The translations under genes were made by a program, and so were the position numbers. Positions 9,021 through 19,385 of a stretch of 64,000 nucleotides of DNA are shown in pieces. Below the pieces are notes generated by a model, which saw only the letters and a list, made by a program, of their open reading frames with translations, did no database searches and was not told the DNA's origin. Origin of the DNA: Planifilum fimeticola (lineage in GTDB: Bacteria; Bacillota; Bacilli; Thermoactinomycetales; DSM-44946); NCBI RefSeq assembly GCF_003001905.1, contig NZ_PVNE01000004.1:114185-178184 (forward strand), given 5' to 3'. Each line of letters begins with the position of its first letter. The stretch's first letter is position 1.

Positions 9021-9051
9021 AAAAAAGAGCCAGATTGCTCCGCTCTTTTTT
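9021..9051. terminator. Bidirectional-looking terminator after pnp
   Basis: The perfect inverted repeat AAAAAAGAGC / GCTCTTTTTT surrounds an 11-nt loop. It stands between the pnp stop and the ylxY start on the minus strand. Confidence 0.85.
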
Positions 9052-9093
9052 GAAAAGGAAAAAAATAAAAATGGGACGGGCACCTGCCCGGCC

Positions 9094-11202
9094 TTATTTC
9101 ACCGAAGACCGTTCCTTCAGAACCGCCTTGCGGGACAGATTGATCCGACCCTGATCGTCGATTTCCGTCACCTTCACCATGATGGTGTCTCCCACCTTGA
9201 CCACGTCGGACACCTTGTTCACGCGGGTCGAGTCCAGCTGGGAAATGTGAACCAGTCCTTCCTTGCCGGGAAGCACCTCGACAAAGGCACCGTATTTCTC
9301 CACCCGTTTCACCGTTCCCACATAAACTTCTCCCACGACCACCTCGCGGACGAGATCCTCGATGATCTTTTTGGCGGCCTCGTTTTGTTTGGGATCCGTC
9401 GAGGCGATGTAAATGCGTCCATCCTGTTCGATGTCGATCTTCACGCCCGTCTCGTCGATGATCCGGTTGATCACCCGGCCGCTGGGTCCGATCACATCGC
9501 GGATTTTGTCCGGATGGATGCGCAGGGTGAGAATCTTGGGCGCGTACGGGGACAGCTCCTTCCGCGGCTTGGGCAACGTCTTGGCCATGTGGTCGAGGAG
9601 CTCCATCCGGGCTTCCCTGGCTTGCTGCAGTGCCTGATGCAGGATCTCCCTGTCGATCCCCTTGATCTTGATGTCCATCTGTAGCGCGGTGACGCCTTTG
9701 CGGGTTCCCGCCACCTTGAAGTCCATATCGCCCAGATGGTCTTCCATCCCTTGGATGTCGGTCAACACCACCACCCGGTCCCCTTCCTTGACCAAGCCCA
9801 TGGCGATTCCGGCAACCGGCGCCTTGATCGGAACGCCCGCGTCCATCAGCGCAAGGGTGGAAGCGCAGATGCTGGCTTGGGAAGTGGAACCGTTGGACTC
9901 CAACACTTCCGAAACGAGGCGAATCGTGTACGGAAACTCGTCCTCCGAGGGGATGATCGGCTCCAGGGCGCGCTCTCCGAGAGCTCCGTGACCGATCTCC
10001 CGCCGTCCGGGTGACCGCAGCGGACGCGTTTCCCCGACACTGTACGGCGGGAAGTTGTAATGATGCATAAACCGCTTCGACTCTTCCAGGTCGAGTCCGT
10101 CCAGAATCTGCACATCTCCGAGGGCCCCCAGGGTGCAGACGCTCAACACCTGGGTCTGACCGCGTCGGAAAAGGCCTGAACCATGGGTGCGGGGCAACAG
10201 GGAGGTTTCGCTGTACAAAGGACGAATCTCCTTGGGGCCTCGTCCGTCAGGCCGTCTGGACTCCTCTAGGATCATCCGGCGGACTTCCTCTTTCAGGATC
10301 ATTTCCAGAACCTTTTCAATCTCCTTCTGCTGCTCCGGTTCCGGATATTCCTCCGCCAAGGTTTCCAGCACATCATCCCGGATCGCATCCAGCGCCTCCT
10401 GCCGCGCCTGTTTTTCTACCACCTGGGCGGCCTCGATGATCCTTTCCGTGGCGAGGTCGCGCACACGGCTCTCCAATTCTTCATCCACCCGGGCCAACTC
10501 GGGTTCCATCTTCTCTTTTCCGACGGCCTGTACAATCTGCTCCTGAAATTCCACCAGTTTCTTGATCGTTTTGTGCCCGTACAGGATTCCCTCCAAAACC
10601 ACTTTCTCGGGAACCTCGTCACAACCCGCCTCCACCATGTTGATGGCGTCCTTCGTGCCGGCGACAACCAGGTGCATGTCGCTCTTTTCCATCTGCTCGA
10701 CGGTGGGGTTGATCACAAACTTCCCGTCCACCCGTCCGACGATCACTCCCGCGATTGGACCGTCAAAGGGAATGTCGGAAATGGAAAGAGCGGTGGAAGC
10801 GCCGATCATGGCGGCAATCTCGGGGGAACAGTCCTGATCGACGGAAAGAACCGTCGCGATCACCTGCACTTCATTCCGAAGGCCCTCCGGGAACAGCGGG
10901 CGGATCGGGCGATCGATCAGCCGGCTGGCGAGAACCGCCTTTTCGCTGGGACGGCCTTCCCGCTTGATGAATCCGCCGGGGATCTTTCCGACGGCGTACA
11001 ACCGCTCCTCATAGTTGACCGTGAGCGGGAAAAAATCGGTATCCTTCGTTTCCTTCGACGCGACCGCCGTCGCGATGACGACCGTGTCGCCGTAGCGAAC
11101 GAACACGGAACCGTTCGCAAAGTTGGCATGTTTGCCGATCTCCATTCTCAGGGGTCGTCCGGCCAAGTCAAAAGTGAATATCTTCGGTTCCATCGGTTCC
11201 AT
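9094..11202 (-). CDS. pnp: Polyribonucleotide nucleotidyltransferase (PNPase)
   Basis: Phosphorolytic 3'-5' exoribonuclease of mRNA decay. The protein is 702 aa from the ATG at 11202: two RNase PH domains (residues ~10-220 and ~310-540, the second with [15 protein letters not shown] and the [10 protein letters not shown] metal site), a KH domain ([21 protein letters not shown], ~555-615) and an S1 domain ([33 protein letters not shown], ~620-690). A GGAGGA ribosome site lies 13 nt before ATG 11202; an ATG nine bases later is possible. rpsO lies directly upstream with a terminator between, as in Bacillus. Confidence 0.97.
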   Translation of the reverse strand: MEPMEPKIFTFDLAGRPLRMEIGKHANFANGSVFVRYGDTVVIATAVASKETKDTDFFPLTVNYEERLYAVGKIPGGFIKREGRPSEKAVLASRLIDRPIRPLFPEGLRNEVQVIATVLSVDQDCSPEIAAMIGASTALSISDIPFDGPIAGVIVGRVDGKFVINPTVEQMEKSDMHLVVAGTKDAINMVEAGCDEVPEKVVLEGILYGHKTIKKLVEFQEQIVQAVGKEKMEPELARVDEELESRVRDLATERIIEAAQVVEKQARQEALDAIRDDVLETLAEEYPEPEQQKEIEKVLEMILKEEVRRMILEESRRPDGRGPKEIRPLYSETSLLPRTHGSGLFRRGQTQVLSVCTLGALGDVQILDGLDLEESKRFMHHYNFPPYSVGETRPLRSPGRREIGHGALGERALEPIIPSEDEFPYTIRLVSEVLESNGSTSQASICASTLALMDAGVPIKAPVAGIAMGLVKEGDRVVVLTDIQGMEDHLGDMDFKVAGTRKGVTALQMDIKIKGIDREILHQALQQAREARMELLDHMAKTLPKPRKELSPYAPKILTLRIHPDKIRDVIGPSGRVINRIIDETGVKIDIEQDGRIYIASTDPKQNEAAKKIIEDLVREVVVGEVYVGTVKRVEKYGAFVEVLPGKEGLVHISQLDSTRVNKVSDVVKVGDTIMVKVTEIDDQGRINLSRKAVLKERSSVK

Positions 11203-11298
11203 CGTCGGATCGCTTCCTCCTCTCGGTGCACAAATCATAAATTCTTCATTTAAACAGTATTTCCTGCCCACCCCGTATGTAGAAGAAGACCCCGACCG

Positions 11299-11325
11299 AA
11301 AAAAGCGGGGATGTTCCCCGCTTTT
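11299..11325 (-). terminator. Terminator after rpsO
   Basis: Stem AAGCGGGG/CCCCGCTT with a four-to-five-base loop followed by T residues on the minus strand, immediately past the rpsO stop. Confidence 0.85.
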
Positions 11326-11328
11326 CCG

Positions 11329-11598
11329 TCACCTTCTCAGACCCAGCTTCTCAATCAGTTTACGGTACCTTGTAATGTCCTTGTTCTTCAGGTAGTTGAG
11401 CAGGTTGCGCCGCTGACCGACCATTTTCAACAAACCCCGGCGGGAGTGGTGATCCTTCTTGTGCTCCCGCAAGTGCTCGTTCAATTCGTTGATGCGTTCG
11501 GTCAAGATGGCGACTTGCACTTCAGGGGATCCGGTATCGTTTTCGTGGATCTTAAATTCCTCGATGATCTGCCGTTTCCGCTCTTGGGACAACGCCAT
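11329..11598 (-). CDS. rpsO: 30S ribosomal protein S15
   Basis: Primary 16S rRNA-binding protein of the small-subunit platform. It is 89 aa, the exact family length, with the signatures [22 protein letters not shown] and [22 protein letters not shown]. The start ATG has a strong AGGAGG site 8 nt upstream. A sigma-A-type promoter and a GC-rich leader hairpin precede it. S15 represses its own translation through leader structure in several bacteria; whether this leader does so is inference. Confidence 0.98.
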   Translation of the reverse strand: MALSQERKRQIIEEFKIHENDTGSPEVQVAILTERINELNEHLREHKKDHHSRRGLLKMVGQRRNLLNYLKNKDITRYRKLIEKLGLRR

Positions 11599-11682
11599 CT
11601 TTTACACCTCCTCGTTTTCTAAACCCCTTGACCCAGAAGATCGCCGAGGCCCTCGATCACCCGCGTCAAGGTTTGTTGGAAT

Positions 11683-11739
11683 CCGGCGGCTGAGCCGCCG
11701 CCTCGATTAATTATAGCACAGTCCGCGCCGGGGAGCCAA
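11683..11739 (-). promoter_or_regulatory. rpsO promoter and leader hairpin
   Basis: On the minus strand TTGGCT (11739-11734) and TATAAT (11715-11710) are 18 bp apart. Just downstream the transcript would form a GGCGGC...GCCGCC hairpin (about 11683-11700). It could be the ribF terminator relic or an S15-responsive leader element. Confidence 0.6.
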
Positions 11740-11782
11740 TTGGAAGCCCAATTTTTCAACAAGCTTCTATCGCATGATAAAA

Positions 11783-12745
11783 TTATTCCCTCGTACCGGA
11801 TTCAATTTCCGGCCAAATCGCCTCCGCCTGCCGAACATCTTCCCGGATCTGACGGATCAGCTCGTCTACCGAGTCAAAACGCCTCTCTTCCCGGAGGAAG
11901 CGGTGAAAATAAACGCGCAGAATTTCGCCGTACAGGTCATCCTCAAATCCCAACAGGTGAACCTCCAGGGTGAGTTTTGGTTCGGGGTCCCGGAAGGTGG
12001 GGCGCAGTCCGATGTTCATCACGCCGGGAATCACCCGGCCACCGCGGGGAACGGAGACGAGATACACCCCTCTTTTGGGAACGGCATAAGGCTCCGATAA
12101 GTCCAAATTGGCTGTGGGAAATCCGATGGTCCGGCCCCGACGGTCTCCGGTGACCACTTTCCCTTCAATCGAGTGGGGGCGGCCCAAAATCTTCTCCGCC
12201 GTGACCACATCCCCGGCGGCGAGGGCTTCCCGCAGACGGGTGCTGCTGACGGGAGTTTCCCCTTCGAGGACCGGGGTGATCACTTCGACCCGAAACCGAC
12301 CTTTCCCCATTGTTATCAAGTCCTCGGCCCGCCCCGAAGCACCTCGTCCAAAACAAAAATTGAATCCCACGACCACCCCTTTCACCTGAAGGGGGATCAA
12401 TACCTCCTCGACGAACTGCTCCTTGGTCCGATCCGCGAACAGGCGGTCAAACTTCATCACATACGTCCGGTCCACACCCAAGCGGTCAAACTGGCGAAGC
12501 TTGTCCCGAAGCGGCGTGATATACCTGGAGATGTTGGCCTTCCCCAGCACTTCCCTGGGGTGCGGGTGAAAGGTCATCACCGCCGAAGAAACCCCGAGCC
12601 GAGCCGCCAGATCCCTTGCCCGGCGGATCACCGTCTGATGACCCCGATGGACGCCGTCGAAGTAGCCGATCGCCAGCACTGCGGGCGGATACGTTTTTTT
12701 CAAATCCAAGGGATATGAAAGTTGCACCGTCTCCATCTGCTTCAC
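11783..12745 (-). CDS. ribF: Bifunctional riboflavin kinase / FAD synthetase
   Basis: Converts riboflavin to FMN and then FAD. The 320-aa protein has the N-terminal adenylyltransferase domain (AIGYFDGVHRGHQTVIRRA at ~27-45; FNFCFGRGASG ~128; SSTRLREALAAGDV ~167) and the C-terminal flavokinase domain (GRTIGFPTANLDL ~207; GVMNIGLRPTF ~242; VHLLGFEDDLYGE). The start overlaps the truB stop by 4 bp. An ATG three codons later is an equally possible start. Confidence 0.96.
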   Translation of the reverse strand: MKQMETVQLSYPLDLKKTYPPAVLAIGYFDGVHRGHQTVIRRARDLAARLGVSSAVMTFHPHPREVLGKANISRYITPLRDKLRQFDRLGVDRTYVMKFDRLFADRTKEQFVEEVLIPLQVKGVVVGFNFCFGRGASGRAEDLITMGKGRFRVEVITPVLEGETPVSSTRLREALAAGDVVTAEKILGRPHSIEGKVVTGDRRGRTIGFPTANLDLSEPYAVPKRGVYLVSVPRGGRVIPGVMNIGLRPTFRDPEPKLTLEVHLLGFEDDLYGEILRVYFHRFLREERRFDSVDELIRQIREDVRQAEAIWPEIESGTRE

Positions 12746-13653
12746 CCATTTCGAAACACTTTTTCCGGCCGGGCGATGTCAGGAGCAGAAAGCCGATACA
12801 GAGCGCAAAACTCCCCTTCCTCCGTGTAGACCCGCACCAAACCGCCGACCGCCTGAAAGTCCAAGGGCCTTTCCAGCTGAAGCCACATCCCGTTCAACAC
12901 TCCCTGCCGGGCGGAAGAGGAGACGACCAGGCTGGGAAAGTGCCCCAGGGCCGCATCGGGCGGAACCAGAACATCCTCCCAGTTGCCGCGCCGCGCCACC
13001 TCGCCCAGCTCTTCCAACGTCACCGCATCCTGAAGGAAAAAGGGGCCGCTCTGAACACGGACCAGACGGGACATATGAGCCGGGTATCCCAGCCAGGCAC
13101 CGATATCGACACAGAGCGTGCGGACATAGGTTCCCTTGGAGCAGAGAACCTCGAAATCGATCCGCAACCGATCCCCTTCCCGCCCCATCCCGGTGCGGAC
13201 AAGCTCATAGATCTTGACGCGCCGCGCCCTTCGCGGAACCTCTTTCCCTTCCCTTGCCCACTCATAGAGGCGGCGCCCTCCCACCCGAACCGCCGACACC
13301 ATCGGCGGAACCTGATCGATCTCCCCCTGAAACTGCTGGAAAGCTTCATCAATCCTGGACGGATCCAGAGGTCCCACCGGCTCCTCCCGGAGGATCCTTC
13401 CCGTCTGATCCTGGGTGTCCGTCGAAGCACCCAGAACCATCGAACCGGCGTACCGCTTAGGCAGCTCTTGAATGAACTCGGCTATGCGCGTCGCCTGTCC
13501 CAGGCAGATCGGCAACACGCCCTCCACCGCCGGATCCAGCGTGCCGGTGTGTCCGACTTTCCGCTGGCCGGTCATGCAGCGCAGTTCCGCCACCACATCG
13601 TGGGAGGTCATGCCCGTCGGCTTCCAAACGGGGATCACGCCGAACAACGTCAT
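12742..13653 (-). CDS. truB: tRNA pseudouridine(55) synthase
   Basis: Makes pseudouridine 55 in the T loop of tRNAs. The 303-aa protein has PVWKPTGMTSHDVVAELR at the N-terminus, the catalytic aspartate in KVGHTGTLDPAVEGVLPIC (Asp41) and the late CSKGTYVRTLCVDIG motif. The ATG at 13653 overlaps the nrnA stop by 4 bp. The open frame continues 45 codons upstream inside nrnA with Arg/Gly-rich nonsense, so the internal ATG is correct. Confidence 0.96.
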   Translation of the reverse strand: MTLFGVIPVWKPTGMTSHDVVAELRCMTGQRKVGHTGTLDPAVEGVLPICLGQATRIAEFIQELPKRYAGSMVLGASTDTQDQTGRILREEPVGPLDPSRIDEAFQQFQGEIDQVPPMVSAVRVGGRRLYEWAREGKEVPRRARRVKIYELVRTGMGREGDRLRIDFEVLCSKGTYVRTLCVDIGAWLGYPAHMSRLVRVQSGPFFLQDAVTLEELGEVARRGNWEDVLVPPDAALGHFPSLVVSSSARQGVLNGMWLQLERPLDFQAVGGLVRVYTEEGEFCALYRLSAPDIARPEKVFRNG

Positions 13654-14633
13654 CGTCCGAGCGCCTCCGCCACCCGCTCCAGCACGCGGCGCTCCACTTC
13701 GTCGCGGGCCCCTGCGACCGTGCACCCGGCCGCCCGGGCGTGGCCGCCGCCTCCGAAAAATCCGGCCACTTCGCTGACGTCGACCCATCGGCGGGACCGC
13801 AGGCTCACTTTGACAGCACCGCTTTTCAGCTGGCGGAACAGGATTCCCACTTCAACTCCGATCACGTTCCGGGCATAGTTGACGATTCCGTCCAGATCCC
13901 CTTCGCCGGCCTCGGCCTCCAAAAAATCCTGCAAGGTGAGCCACATCCACGCGATCCGTCTGTCCTCCGACAATCGGAGGGTGGAAAGCGCCCGCCGGAG
14001 CAGGTTGAGCTGCCCGATCGTCAGAGTTTCCAGGACTTGTTCCGCGATCCGAGGGGCGTCGACACCGCATTCCAACAGCCGGGCCGCCCGCTTCATCACC
14101 GCCGGTGTGGTATTGCTGTACCGAAACCCGCCCGTGTCCGTCAACAAACCGGTGTAGACACAGGAGGCGAGGGGCTTCGTCCACTTTATCCCCATCGATT
14201 CGATCCAGTCGTACAGAACCTCCGCCGTCGCGGCCGCCTCGGGATTGATCAGGTGATGGGTGCCGAAACGAGTGTTGGTCCGATGATGGTCGACATTTAA
14301 CAAACGGGCATCGGGAGCAACGAGGGACCGGCAATCGCCCATCCGATCCTCGTCCGCCACATCCACGGCGATCACCCGCTCAAAGGGGGGCTCGTCGAAG
14401 AGATCCTGCGGTCTGACGATCTCTTCCGCGCCGGGGAGTTCCCGATATTTCGCAGGTACCGGCGACGCGTTCGCCATCACCGCCCGCTTGCCCAAAAGGC
14501 GAAGAAGATGTCCCACCGTCAATGTGGAGCCGATCGCATCGCCGTCCGGATCGACATGGGAAACCACCAAAAACCGCTCCCCTTCGGACACGAACCGAGC
14601 TGCCTCCCGGAAGAATTCATTCATCCGGCTCAC
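13650..14633 (-). CDS. nrnA: DHH/DHHA1 phosphoesterase, NanoRNase/pAp phosphatase
   Basis: Degrades 2-5-nt RNAs and dephosphorylates pAp. The 327-aa protein shows [16 protein letters not shown] at ~23-38, the [11 protein letters not shown] site, the DHH motif in [13 protein letters not shown] near residue 114, and the C-terminal DHHA1 motif [18 protein letters not shown]. It lies between rbfA and truB, the common arrangement in many Firmicutes (in B. subtilis it is elsewhere). It overlaps rbfA by 17 bp and truB by 4 bp, so it is part of the nusA-infB operon. Confidence 0.93.
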   Translation of the reverse strand: MSRMNEFFREAARFVSEGERFLVVSHVDPDGDAIGSTLTVGHLLRLLGKRAVMANASPVPAKYRELPGAEEIVRPQDLFDEPPFERVIAVDVADEDRMGDCRSLVAPDARLLNVDHHRTNTRFGTHHLINPEAAATAEVLYDWIESMGIKWTKPLASCVYTGLLTDTGGFRYSNTTPAVMKRAARLLECGVDAPRIAEQVLETLTIGQLNLLRRALSTLRLSEDRRIAWMWLTLQDFLEAEAGEGDLDGIVNYARNVIGVEVGILFRQLKSGAVKVSLRSRRWVDVSEVAGFFGGGGHARAAGCTVAGARDEVERRVLERVAEALGR

Positions 14634-14982
14634 TTCGTTTCACTTCTTCCAAAAGCTTGGAAATGTGTTGGCCGTGCTCGATCGAATGATCGATCTTGAA
14701 GACGATTTCCGGGGTCCTTCGAATCCCCAGCCGCCGGCCCGCTTCCGATCGGAGGAAGCCTTTCGCCTTTTCGAGCCCTTCCAGCGTTTTTTTCTTCTGC
14801 TCCTCGTCTCCCATGACGCTGACAAACACTTTGGCGTGCTCCAAATCCCGGCTCATCTCCACCGACGTCACCGTGACGAAACCGATCCGCGGGTCCTTCA
14901 ATTCCTGTTGCAACAGCTGGCTGAGCTCCTTTTTGAGTTGCTCGCCGACGCGAGCCGCACGGATTCGGGCCACCTGCGACAC
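14617..14982 (-). CDS. rbfA: 30S ribosome-binding factor A
   Basis: Late 16S rRNA processing and cold-adaptation factor with a KH-like fold. The 121-aa protein has [45 protein letters not shown] and [28 protein letters not shown], all standard RbfA segments. It lies 14 bp downstream of ylxP and overlaps nrnA by 17 bp. Confidence 0.96.
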   Translation of the reverse strand: MSQVARIRAARVGEQLKKELSQLLQQELKDPRIGFVTVTSVEMSRDLEHAKVFVSVMGDEEQKKKTLEGLEKAKGFLRSEAGRRLGIRRTPEIVFKIDHSIEHGQHISKLLEEVKRSEPDE

Positions 14983-14996
14983 CTCCTCATCACTGC

Positions 14997-15278
14997 TCAG
15001 GCGTAGGTGATCTCTGCGTCCAACACTTCCAGGCCATCGAGATTCTCCAACAGGCGGAGCGCCTGCCGGAGTTCCCGCTCAACCACGTGCTTGCCGCTGC
15101 CGACGCCGACCATCGCCAGGGTGGTCAGCTGACGGTCATCCTGAAAATCCACCTCCGCCACCGACAAATTGAAACGGTGACGGATCCGGTCCAGCCCGCT
15201 CTTGATGACGCGCCGCTTATCCTTCAGGGAAGCCGACCCGATCACCCGGCAACGGCATTCCTGAATCCCGACGATCAT
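14997..15278 (-). CDS. ylxP: DUF503 family protein YlxP
   Basis: A 93-aa conserved protein of the DUF503 family, linked to ribosome assembly in B. subtilis but without a defined activity. The start ATG at 15278 ([21 protein letters not shown]) overlaps the infB stop by 4 bp; an upstream in-frame extension of 29 codons lies inside infB and is discarded. The [24 protein letters not shown] strand region is typical of the family. Confidence 0.92.
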   Translation of the reverse strand: MIVGIQECRCRVIGSASLKDKRRVIKSGLDRIRHRFNLSVAEVDFQDDRQLTTLAMVGVGSGKHVVERELRQALRLLENLDGLEVLDAEITYA

Positions 15279-17593
15279 GTGGTTCGTTCCACTTCCTCCA
15301 CCACGTAAATTTCGATGACGTCCCCTTCCTTGATGTCGTTGAAGTTTTTCAGGGTCATCCCGCATTCGTAACCTTGGGCCACTTCGCGGACATCATCCTT
15401 GAACCGCCGCAAGGTGTCCACTTCCCCCTCGTGGATCACCACGCCGTCGCGGATCAGGCGGGCTTTTCCGTCGCGAACCACTTTTCCGTTGGTCACATAA
15501 CAACCCGCGATGGTTCCCACCTTGGAGACCTTGAAGGTTTGGCGGACCTCCGCCGTTCCGACCACCTTCTCCTCGTACTCGGGGTCCAGCATCCCCCTCA
15601 TCGCCGATTCAATTTCCTCGATTACGTCATAGATCACGCGGTGAAGACGCAGATCCACCTTTTCCTGCTCCGCCATCACCCGGGCGTTGGGCTCGGGTCG
15701 GACGTTGAAACCGATGACGATGGCATTGGAGGCCGAAGCGAGAATGATGTCCGATTCGGTAATTGCACCCACTCCGGAATGGATGATCTTCACCCGCACG
15801 CCCTCGACATCGATCTTCTCCAGCCCTCCGCGCAGAGCTTCCACCGAACCCTGAACATCCCCTTTGATGATGATGTTCAGTTCCTTCACATCGCCCTCCT
15901 GGATCTGCTTGTACAGGTCATCCAGCGTGATCCGCGTCTGGACCTTCAATTCTTTCTGGCGCTGCCGCTCGGCGCGGACATCGGCAATCGTCCGGGCTTG
16001 TTTCTCATCCTCGAAGACCATGAAGGGATCCCCGGCATTGGGAACGTCGGACAGCCCGAGAATTTCCACGGGCGTGGAGGGCCCCGCCGCCTTCACCCGG
16101 CGCCCCCGATCGTTGATCATCGCCCGGACTTTCCCGAAATAATTGCCGGCAACCAGGGCATCCCCCACCTTGAGGGTGCCGTTTTGCACCAGGACGGTCG
16201 CCACCGGGCCGCGATTCTTATCCAGCTCCGCTTCGATCACCACGCCGCGGGCGCGCTTGTCCGGATTTGCCTTCAATTCCTGCACTTCCGCCACGAGCAG
16301 AATCATCTCCAGGAGCTCGTCGATGCCCTCGCCCTTCAAGGCCGACACGGGGACATAAATCGTTTCGCCGCCCCATTCCTCCGGAACGAGACCGTGTTCG
16401 GTCAACTGCTGCTTCACCCGATCCGGATTGGCTTCCGGCTTGTCGATTTTGTTCACAGCCACGATGATGGGAACATCCGCCGCTTTGGCGTGGTTGATCG
16501 CTTCGATGGTCTGAGGCATCACCCCGTCGTCGGCAGCCACCACCAGCACCGTGATATCCGTCACCTGGGCGCCGCGGGCGCGCATGGTGGTAAAGGCGGC
16601 GTGGCCGGGAGTATCCAGGAAGGTGATCTTCTTCCCGCCGGCTTCCACCTGGTACGCACCGATGTGCTGCGTAATCCCACCGGCCTCCGTCGCCGTGACA
16701 TTGGTATGGCGGATCGTGTCCAGAAGGGTCGTTTTTCCGTGGTCGACATGACCCATGATCGTCACCACGGGCGGCCGCTCTTTCAGATCCTCCGGAGCAT
16801 CCGTCTCCTCAAGCTCTTCGAAGGCGGCCTGGTCGACCTCCTCCTTGTACTCCACCGTCACGCCGAACTCTTCCGACACCAGGGTGATCGTATCCACATC
16901 GATCTCCTGGTTGATGGCGGCCATCACACCCAGTCCCATCAGCTTTTTGATCACTTCGGAAGCCTCTCTCCGCAGGCGCTTGGCCAATTCGCCCACCGTG
17001 AGGGGTCCCGTGATTTCCAATTTGGTCGGCAGGACGGGGGCTTGTTTCTCACGGGCATTCGCCTTTTTATCCTGCTGCCGCTTGCGGCCCTTTTTCCCGC
17101 GCGGTGCCAGGTATTTCTCCGAGCTTTCCCTTTCCTGCTGAACCTCCTGGAAACGGTTCTTGTCCTTGGAAGACTTGGGTTTTCTCCGAGAAGACCGGCT
17201 TGCATCGGTGCCGGCCTGGGCAACGGCCGCCTTCACCGGAGGGTTGGACGCCTGGTTTCCTTTCCCCCGTTGCTCCCGCTTTTGTCCCGCTCCTTCGCCT
17301 CCCTGTTTTCCCCGGGCCTTCACCGGGCCATTGCGTCGCCGGCCGCGATTGCCGCTTCCTTTACGATTCGTCTCTTCGCCCTGTGAGGTCTTTCCTTCTT
17401 TCGCTTCCCTTTCCTTTTTGTCCGCGCCTTTTTTGATATCCCGGAAAAACTGTTCCACCTTTTCGATCATCTCGTCGTTCATCACGCTCATGTGATTGTT
17501 GACTTCCATGTTCATCCGCTTGAGGATGGTGAGCACTTCCTTGCTGCTCATATTCATCTTTCTCGCATATTCGTAGACGCGCATTTTCGTCAA
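15275..17593 (-). CDS. infB: Translation initiation factor IF-2
   Basis: GTPase that brings fMet-tRNA to the 30S subunit. The protein is 772 aa from a TTG start at 17593 ([19 protein letters not shown]), which has a GGGGGTGA ribosome site at ideal distance; the ATG 15 bases upstream lies inside that site. After the N-terminal IF2N module comes a Lys/Arg/Gln-rich linker (~60-185), a second IF2N domain, then the G domain with [12 protein letters not shown] (~285), DTPGHAAF and NKIDKPEA, and domains II-IV. It overlaps ylxP by 4 bp and, unusually, the long ylxQ frame by 233 bp. Confidence 0.97.
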   Translation of the reverse strand: MTKMRVYEYARKMNMSSKEVLTILKRMNMEVNNHMSVMNDEMIEKVEQFFRDIKKGADKKEREAKEGKTSQGEETNRKGSGNRGRRRNGPVKARGKQGGEGAGQKREQRGKGNQASNPPVKAAVAQAGTDASRSSRRKPKSSKDKNRFQEVQQERESSEKYLAPRGKKGRKRQQDKKANAREKQAPVLPTKLEITGPLTVGELAKRLRREASEVIKKLMGLGVMAAINQEIDVDTITLVSEEFGVTVEYKEEVDQAAFEELEETDAPEDLKERPPVVTIMGHVDHGKTTLLDTIRHTNVTATEAGGITQHIGAYQVEAGGKKITFLDTPGHAAFTTMRARGAQVTDITVLVVAADDGVMPQTIEAINHAKAADVPIIVAVNKIDKPEANPDRVKQQLTEHGLVPEEWGGETIYVPVSALKGEGIDELLEMILLVAEVQELKANPDKRARGVVIEAELDKNRGPVATVLVQNGTLKVGDALVAGNYFGKVRAMINDRGRRVKAAGPSTPVEILGLSDVPNAGDPFMVFEDEKQARTIADVRAERQRQKELKVQTRITLDDLYKQIQEGDVKELNIIIKGDVQGSVEALRGGLEKIDVEGVRVKIIHSGVGAITESDIILASASNAIVIGFNVRPEPNARVMAEQEKVDLRLHRVIYDVIEEIESAMRGMLDPEYEEKVVGTAEVRQTFKVSKVGTIAGCYVTNGKVVRDGKARLIRDGVVIHEGEVDTLRRFKDDVREVAQGYECGMTLKNFNDIKEGDVIEIYVVEEVERTT

Positions 17594-17909
17594 ACTCGTC
17601 ACCCCCATCTGATACTCGGACCCATTTCCTCATCGTCCGGGCAAAACCTTGATCGGTGACGGCCACAACCACCCGCTCCGGCTTGCCGATCGCAGCCCCC
17701 AAGGCTTCGCGCGTACCGTAGCATATGAAGGGAACCGAATAGAAGGAACATTTGTCCCGCACCTTCTTCAAGGCACCCCGAGAAGCATCCTCCGCGACCA
17801 GCACCAATCGCGCCTCGCCGGACCGGATCGCTCTCAGAACGGCTTCTGTTCCCGTGACCACCTTTTTCGCCCGCATAGCCAGACCCAATAATTGCAACAG
17901 CTTATCCAT
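17361..17909 (-). CDS. ylxQ: L7Ae-like RNA-binding protein YlxQ with an abnormal C-terminal extension
   Basis: Residues 1-~95 are a complete L7Ae/L30e/S12e-fold protein: [44 protein letters not shown] and [15 protein letters not shown]. Family members such as B. subtilis YlxQ (100 aa) end there. Here the frame continues for ~87 more residues of composition-driven sequence, overlapping the 5' part of infB. Shifting by one base after the GFAR codons would give a 103-aa protein ending at a TGA (17601-17599) inside the infB ribosome-binding region. I therefore suspect a one-base indel, real or from sequencing. The start ATG at 17909 overlaps the ylxR stop by 8 bp. Confidence 0.75.
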   Translation of the reverse strand: MDKLLQLLGLAMRAKKVVTGTEAVLRAIRSGEARLVLVAEDASRGALKKVRDKCSFYSVPFICYGTREALGAAIGKPERVVVAVTDQGFARTMRKWVRVSDGGDEFDENARLRICEKDEYEQQGSAHHPQADEHGSQQSHERDERRDDRKGGTVFPGYQKRRGQKGKGSERRKDLTGRRDES

Positions 17910-18180
17910 CGCTTTCGACCCTGTCGACGGCTTCTTCCATCTGGGCATACACTTCATCGCTCACCTTGACCTTCAGCGCCTTCTCAAGCGACCTTCGCTT
18001 TTTGGCCAGCTGAAAACACTCGGCACTGGCACACAGGTATGCTCCCCGCCCCGACTTCTTTCCCGTCGGGTCCACCAGAATCTCGTGCTCCGGAGTGCGA
18101 ACAATCCGGATGAGACTCTTTTTCGGCTTCATCTCCTGACAGGCGATGCATTTGCGCATGGGAACCTTCCGCACTCGCAC
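17902..18180 (-). CDS. ylxR: YlxR family protein (RNase P modulator RnpM)
   Basis: A 92-aa nucleic-acid-binding protein of the YlxR family, in B. subtilis reported to bind and modulate RNase P RNA. It has [23 protein letters not shown] and the [26 protein letters not shown] signature. The GTG start at 18180 is 7 nt behind GGAGGTG. It lies between nusA and ylxQ, overlapping the latter by 8 bp. Confidence 0.93.
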   Translation of the reverse strand: MRVRKVPMRKCIACQEMKPKKSLIRIVRTPEHEILVDPTGKKSGRGAYLCASAECFQLAKKRRSLEKALKVKVSDEVYAQMEEAVDRVESDG

Positions 18181-18215
18181 TTGCAGCCACCTCCGTGCTC
18201 AAAAAGATCGCCGCA

Positions 18216-19364
18216 TCAATCGGGCGACTCTTCGGAACCGGACACATCCTCCTCCGAAACTTTCGCCGGATCCTCGCTCGCAGGATCCTCGGCCTCCGGT
18301 TCCTCCATCTCCGGTTCCTCGGTCTCCGGATTCTCCACCTCGGATTCACTTCGAATATCAATTTTCCAACCCGTCAACTTGGCGGCAAGGCGGGCGTTCT
18401 GCCCTTCTTTTCCAATGGCCAGCGAAAGTTGATGGTCCGGAACGACCACCCGGGCCACCTTTTCCTCCTCGTCCACTTCCACCCGGGTCACCTTGGCGGG
18501 CCTGAGGGCATTGGCCACAAATTCCTCCGGGTCCTCCGACCAGGGGACCACGTCGATCTTTTCGCCCCGAAGTTCGTTCACCACCGTCTGAACCCGCATT
18601 CCCCGGTGACCGACACAGGCGCCGACGGGATCCACTTGTTCATCCCGGGAAGAAACGGCGATTTTGGACCGATGCCCCGCTTCCCGGGCCACCGAATGAA
18701 TCTCCACGATGCCATCGTAGATTTCCGGCACTTCCAGCTCAAACAAGCGCTTGATGAGTCCCGGATGGGTTCGGGAAACAAAAATCTGCGGCCCTTTGGT
18801 CGATTTCTCCACCCGGGTGATGTATGTCTTCACCCGGTCTCCGTGTTTGAAGCGTTCCCCCGGCATCGTCTCCGACAGCGGCAACAGCGCTTCCACTCGA
18901 CCCAGGTCAATGTAAAAAAACCGGTTATCCATCCGCTGGACCACACCGGTGACGATATCTTCCTCCCGGTCGACAAATTCCTGGTAGATGATGCTTCGCT
19001 CCGCTTCGCGGATCCGTTGCGTCACCACCTGCTTCGCTGTCTGCGCCGCGATGCGTCCGAAATCCGCCGGGGTCACCTCGATCTCGACGATATCGCCCAG
19101 CTGGTAGGAGGGACTGATCTCTCTGGCCGCTTCGAGGGAAATCTCCAAGCGGGGATCAGCCACCTCGTCAACCACCGTTTTTCGGGCAAACACGCGCACC
19201 TTGCCGCTCTCCCGGTCGATGTCGACCCGGACATTCTGCGCCGAATGAAAATTCCGCTTATACGCCGAAATCAAGGCTGCTTCAATGGCTTCAAGCAGAA
19301 TGTCCTTGCTGATCCCCTTCTCCTTTTCCAATTGATTGAGGGCCTCGATAAACTCCGCATTCAA
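18216..19364 (-). CDS. nusA: Transcription termination/antitermination factor NusA, acidic tail
   Basis: RNA-polymerase-binding factor for pausing, termination and antitermination. The 382-aa protein has the N-terminal RNAP-binding domain (NAEFIEALNQLEKEKGISKD), the S1 domain (EDIVTGVVQRMDNRFFYIDLG, ~135-200), and KH1/KH2 (DPVGACVGHRGMRVQTVVNEL ~240; LAIGKEGQNARLAAKLTGW ~315). After residue ~345 comes a low-complexity acidic tail built from EEPE/EDP-like units, beyond the normal Gram-positive length (~350-370 aa). No E. coli-type AR repeats are present. Confidence 0.96.
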   Translation of the reverse strand: MNAEFIEALNQLEKEKGISKDILLEAIEAALISAYKRNFHSAQNVRVDIDRESGKVRVFARKTVVDEVADPRLEISLEAAREISPSYQLGDIVEIEVTPADFGRIAAQTAKQVVTQRIREAERSIIYQEFVDREEDIVTGVVQRMDNRFFYIDLGRVEALLPLSETMPGERFKHGDRVKTYITRVEKSTKGPQIFVSRTHPGLIKRLFELEVPEIYDGIVEIHSVAREAGHRSKIAVSSRDEQVDPVGACVGHRGMRVQTVVNELRGEKIDVVPWSEDPEEFVANALRPAKVTRVEVDEEEKVARVVVPDHQLSLAIGKEGQNARLAAKLTGWKIDIRSESEVENPETEEPEMEEPEAEDPASEDPAKVSEEDVSGSEESPD

Positions 19365-19385
19365 CGCGCTGTCCTCCCTTCCTGC

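Noticed and set aside
15374..17386. A 670-codon plus-strand open frame
   Set aside because: Antisense to infB with the same His/Arg/Asp-rich shadow composition.
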